Source: Flavisphingopyxis soli
GTDB lineage: Bacteria; Pseudomonadota; Alphaproteobacteria; Sphingomonadales; Sphingomonadaceae
Direction of reading: 5' to 3'
DNA length: 64,000 nt
NCBI RefSeq assembly: GCF_007995095.1
Contig: NZ_VOPY01000001.1
Span: 149,001-213,000 of the forward strand
Part shown: one piece after another, positions 62,328 through 64,000 of the stretch
Layout: each line of letters opens with the position of its first letter
Position numbering within the stretch: the first letter of the stretch is position 1
The notes under the pieces: generated by a model
Seen by the model: the letters and a program-made list of their open reading frames with translations, nothing else
What the model was told of the DNA's origin: nothing
Database searches by the model: none
Made by a program: the position numbers and the translations under genes

Positions 62328-64000
62328 GCGGGTCGGGGGCGATGCGCGCCGCTCTGATGGGGGCCAGCGCCTTGACGGTAATGCTAACAGCCTCGCCCGC
62401 ACTGGCACAAAGCGCGCCGTCGGACTATACGTCGGCGACGCGTTACGATGCGATGGGCCGGATAATTGGCACGATCGCGCCCGATCCCGATGGAGCGGGC
62501 CCGCTTAAATACGCTGCGAGCCGCACGACCTATGATGCGGCGGGACGGCCGATCAAAACAGAAACCGGCGAGCTTGCCGCTTGGCAATCGGAGGCGGTCG
62601 CGCCCGCGAACTGGTCCGGGTTTACCGTCCTGTCGAGCGCGGACACGGCGTATGATGTGATGAGCCGCAAGATACTCGAGACCGTCAAGGGATCGGATGG
62701 CGTGCCGGTATCGGTGGTGCAATACAGCTACGATGCGGCGGGGCGCTTACAATGCACCGCGCAGCGGATGAACCCCGCGGCATGGGGGAGCCTGCCGGCG
62801 AGCGCATGCACGCTCGGTACCGAAGGTAGCGGAACCTACGCATTCGGCCCTGACCGAATCACCAAGACCGTCTATGATGCGGCGGGCCAGGTCCTGCAGC
62901 TTCGCGAGGCGGTCGGCACATCGGTCGAGAGCGCCGAGGCGACCTACAGCTACACGCTCAACGGGCTCAAGAAATACATCGTCGATGCCAACGGCAACCG
63001 GGCCGAGCTGCGCTATGACGGACACGACCGGCAGATGCGATGGGTGTTCCCGTCAACGACTTTGCCGGGCGGCTATAACGATGCGACCCCGGCGAGCGCG
63101 CTGGCGAGCGCCGGCGCGGTGAACGAGAGCAACTACGAAGCGTACACGTACGACGCCAACGGCAACCGCACATCTTTGCGCAAGCGCGACGGATCAACCC
63201 TGACTTACGCCTATGACGCCCTTAACCGGATTACGGTGAAGGTCGTGCCCGAGCGGAGCGGTCTGGCGGCTACGCACACGCGCGACGTCTATTACGGCTA
63301 CGACCTTCGCGGGCTGCAGACCTCTGCGCGGTTCGACGGCGCGGGCGGCGAGGGGCTGACCACCGCCTATGACGGATTCGGGCGGATCACCTCGAACACG
63401 CTGACGATGGACGCGTTGAGCCGCACGCTCGCCTATCAGTACGACAAGGGCGGCAACCGCACGCGGATCACCCATCCCGACGGGCAGTACTTTAGCGCTA
63501 CCTATGACGGGCTCGACCGCGCCATATCGATCACCGACCCGGTTGCGGGATCGGTTGCGAGCCTCGCCTATAACAACCGCGGCGGGCGCGCGACGCTAAG
63601 CAGCGGAGTGACGACGAGCTACGCTTATGATGCCGCGGGGCGGCTGGCGAGCCTGGGGCATGACCTGGCGGGCAACACGAGCGACGTGGCATGGACATTC
63701 GGCTATACGCCCGGCTCGCAGCTGGCGAGTGCAAGCCGCGACAACGACGCTTATGCCTGGACCGGGCACTACAACGTTGACCGAAATTATGCTGCCAACG
63801 GGCTCAACCAGTATGCCAGCGCTGGCGCTGCGAGCTTTAGTTACGACGCCAACGGCAACCTCACGAGCGACGGCACCACTACCTATCTCTACGACATCGA
63901 GAACCGGCTGGTGAGCGCGTCGGGCGGCACCACGGCAACGCTGCGCTACGATCCGATGGGACGGCTCTATGCGTTCGGCGGCTCCTCGGAAACGAGGCGC
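62324..64000 (+). CDS. Exported RHS/YD-repeat protein, 5' part (runs off window)
   Basis: 559 codons are open to the window end. The GTG at 62324 overlaps the previous stop; an ATG at 62342 begins a clean signal peptide (MRAALMGASALTVMLTASPA, then LAQS). At least a dozen YD repeats follow: YDAMGRI, YDAAGRP, YDAAGRL, YDANGNR, YDALNRI, YDGFGRI, YDGLDRA, YDANGNL, YDPMGRL. The core is GC-rich. The toxin or tip domain expected at the C-terminus is outside the window. Confidence 0.88.
   Translation, partial: MSGSGAMRAALMGASALTVMLTASPALAQSAPSDYTSATRYDAMGRIIGTIAPDPDGAGPLKYAASRTTYDAAGRPIKTETGELAAWQSEAVAPANWSGFTVLSSADTAYDVMSRKILETVKGSDGVPVSVVQYSYDAAGRLQCTAQRMNPAAWGSLPASACTLGTEGSGTYAFGPDRITKTVYDAAGQVLQLREAVGTSVESAEATYSYTLNGLKKYIVDANGNRAELRYDGHDRQMRWVFPSTTLPGGYNDATPASALASAGAVNESNYEAYTYDANGNRTSLRKRDGSTLTYAYDALNRITVKVVPERSGLAATHTRDVYYGYDLRGLQTSARFDGAGGEGLTTAYDGFGRITSNTLTMDALSRTLAYQYDKGGNRTRITHPDGQYFSATYDGLDRAISITDPVAGSVASLAYNNRGGRATLSSGVTTSYAYDAAGRLASLGHDLAGNTSDVAWTFGYTPGSQLASASRDNDAYAWTGHYNVDRNYAANGLNQYASAGAASFSYDANGNLTSDGTTTYLYDIENRLVSASGGTTATLRYDPMGRLYAFGGSSETRR

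Overview
The window looks like a chromosomal segment of a high-GC alphaproteobacterium, most likely Sphingomonadales. Supporting signs are a COQ9-family ubiquinone protein, an FtsE/FtsX pair divergent from a short MJ0042-type zinc-finger protein, a rib operon whose RibB carries a degenerate RibA half, a TonB-dependent receptor, and strongly G/C-biased third codon positions. The assignment rests on gene content only; no rRNA is present.

From 1 to about 37.7 kb the content is mostly housekeeping. In order: the end of an S9 peptidase, an isoaspartyl peptidase, a lipoprotein-type subtilase, a HAD phosphatase with dapD, a TonB-dependent receptor, ssb, feoAB behind a Fur-like box, a COQ9 unit, a DMT exporter and an Old Yellow Enzyme. 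Then come tonB and ribD-ribE-ribBX-ribH, gltX, a lipoprotein with nadE, prs, a HisN-type phosphatase, an SDR, rpmI-rplT, pheST, prfC, ftsEX-ydcF-plsC and a tRNA-Leu(GAG). RibB is fused to an N-terminal helix-turn-helix and a perfect palindrome sits inside its candidate promoter, suggesting autoregulation.

From the tRNA-Leu to about 62 kb the sequence is accessory and visibly less GC-rich. The tRNA 3' end is partly repeated about 1.9 kb downstream, next to a serine recombinase with DUF2924 and DUF3489 partners. Beyond it lie a PD-(D/E)XK-like protein, a three-gene ABC-3C conflict system (Mrr-like nuclease effector, middle component, SMC-like ATPase) and a TIR-like/DUF2188 pair. Next is a compact, fully overlapping His-Xaa-Ser operon: two radical SAM maturases (hxsB, hxsC), the hxsA repeat protein, a small membrane protein and a MauG-like di-heme enzyme, with no hxsD seen. 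Around it are an outer-membrane barrel protein, a DUF2235 hydrolase (a second one lies beside the tRNA) and a Cys-rich secreted peptide.

The last 6 kb hold a secreted DRGH nuclease, an XRE regulator, a secreted unknown and three YD/RHS-repeat genes. Two of these are large, overlap by GTGA and each has its own signal peptide; the second runs off the window. The most interesting parts are the His-Xaa-Ser/MauG operon, the ABC-3C system, the HTH-RibBX fusion with its operator, and the TIR-like/DUF2188 pair.
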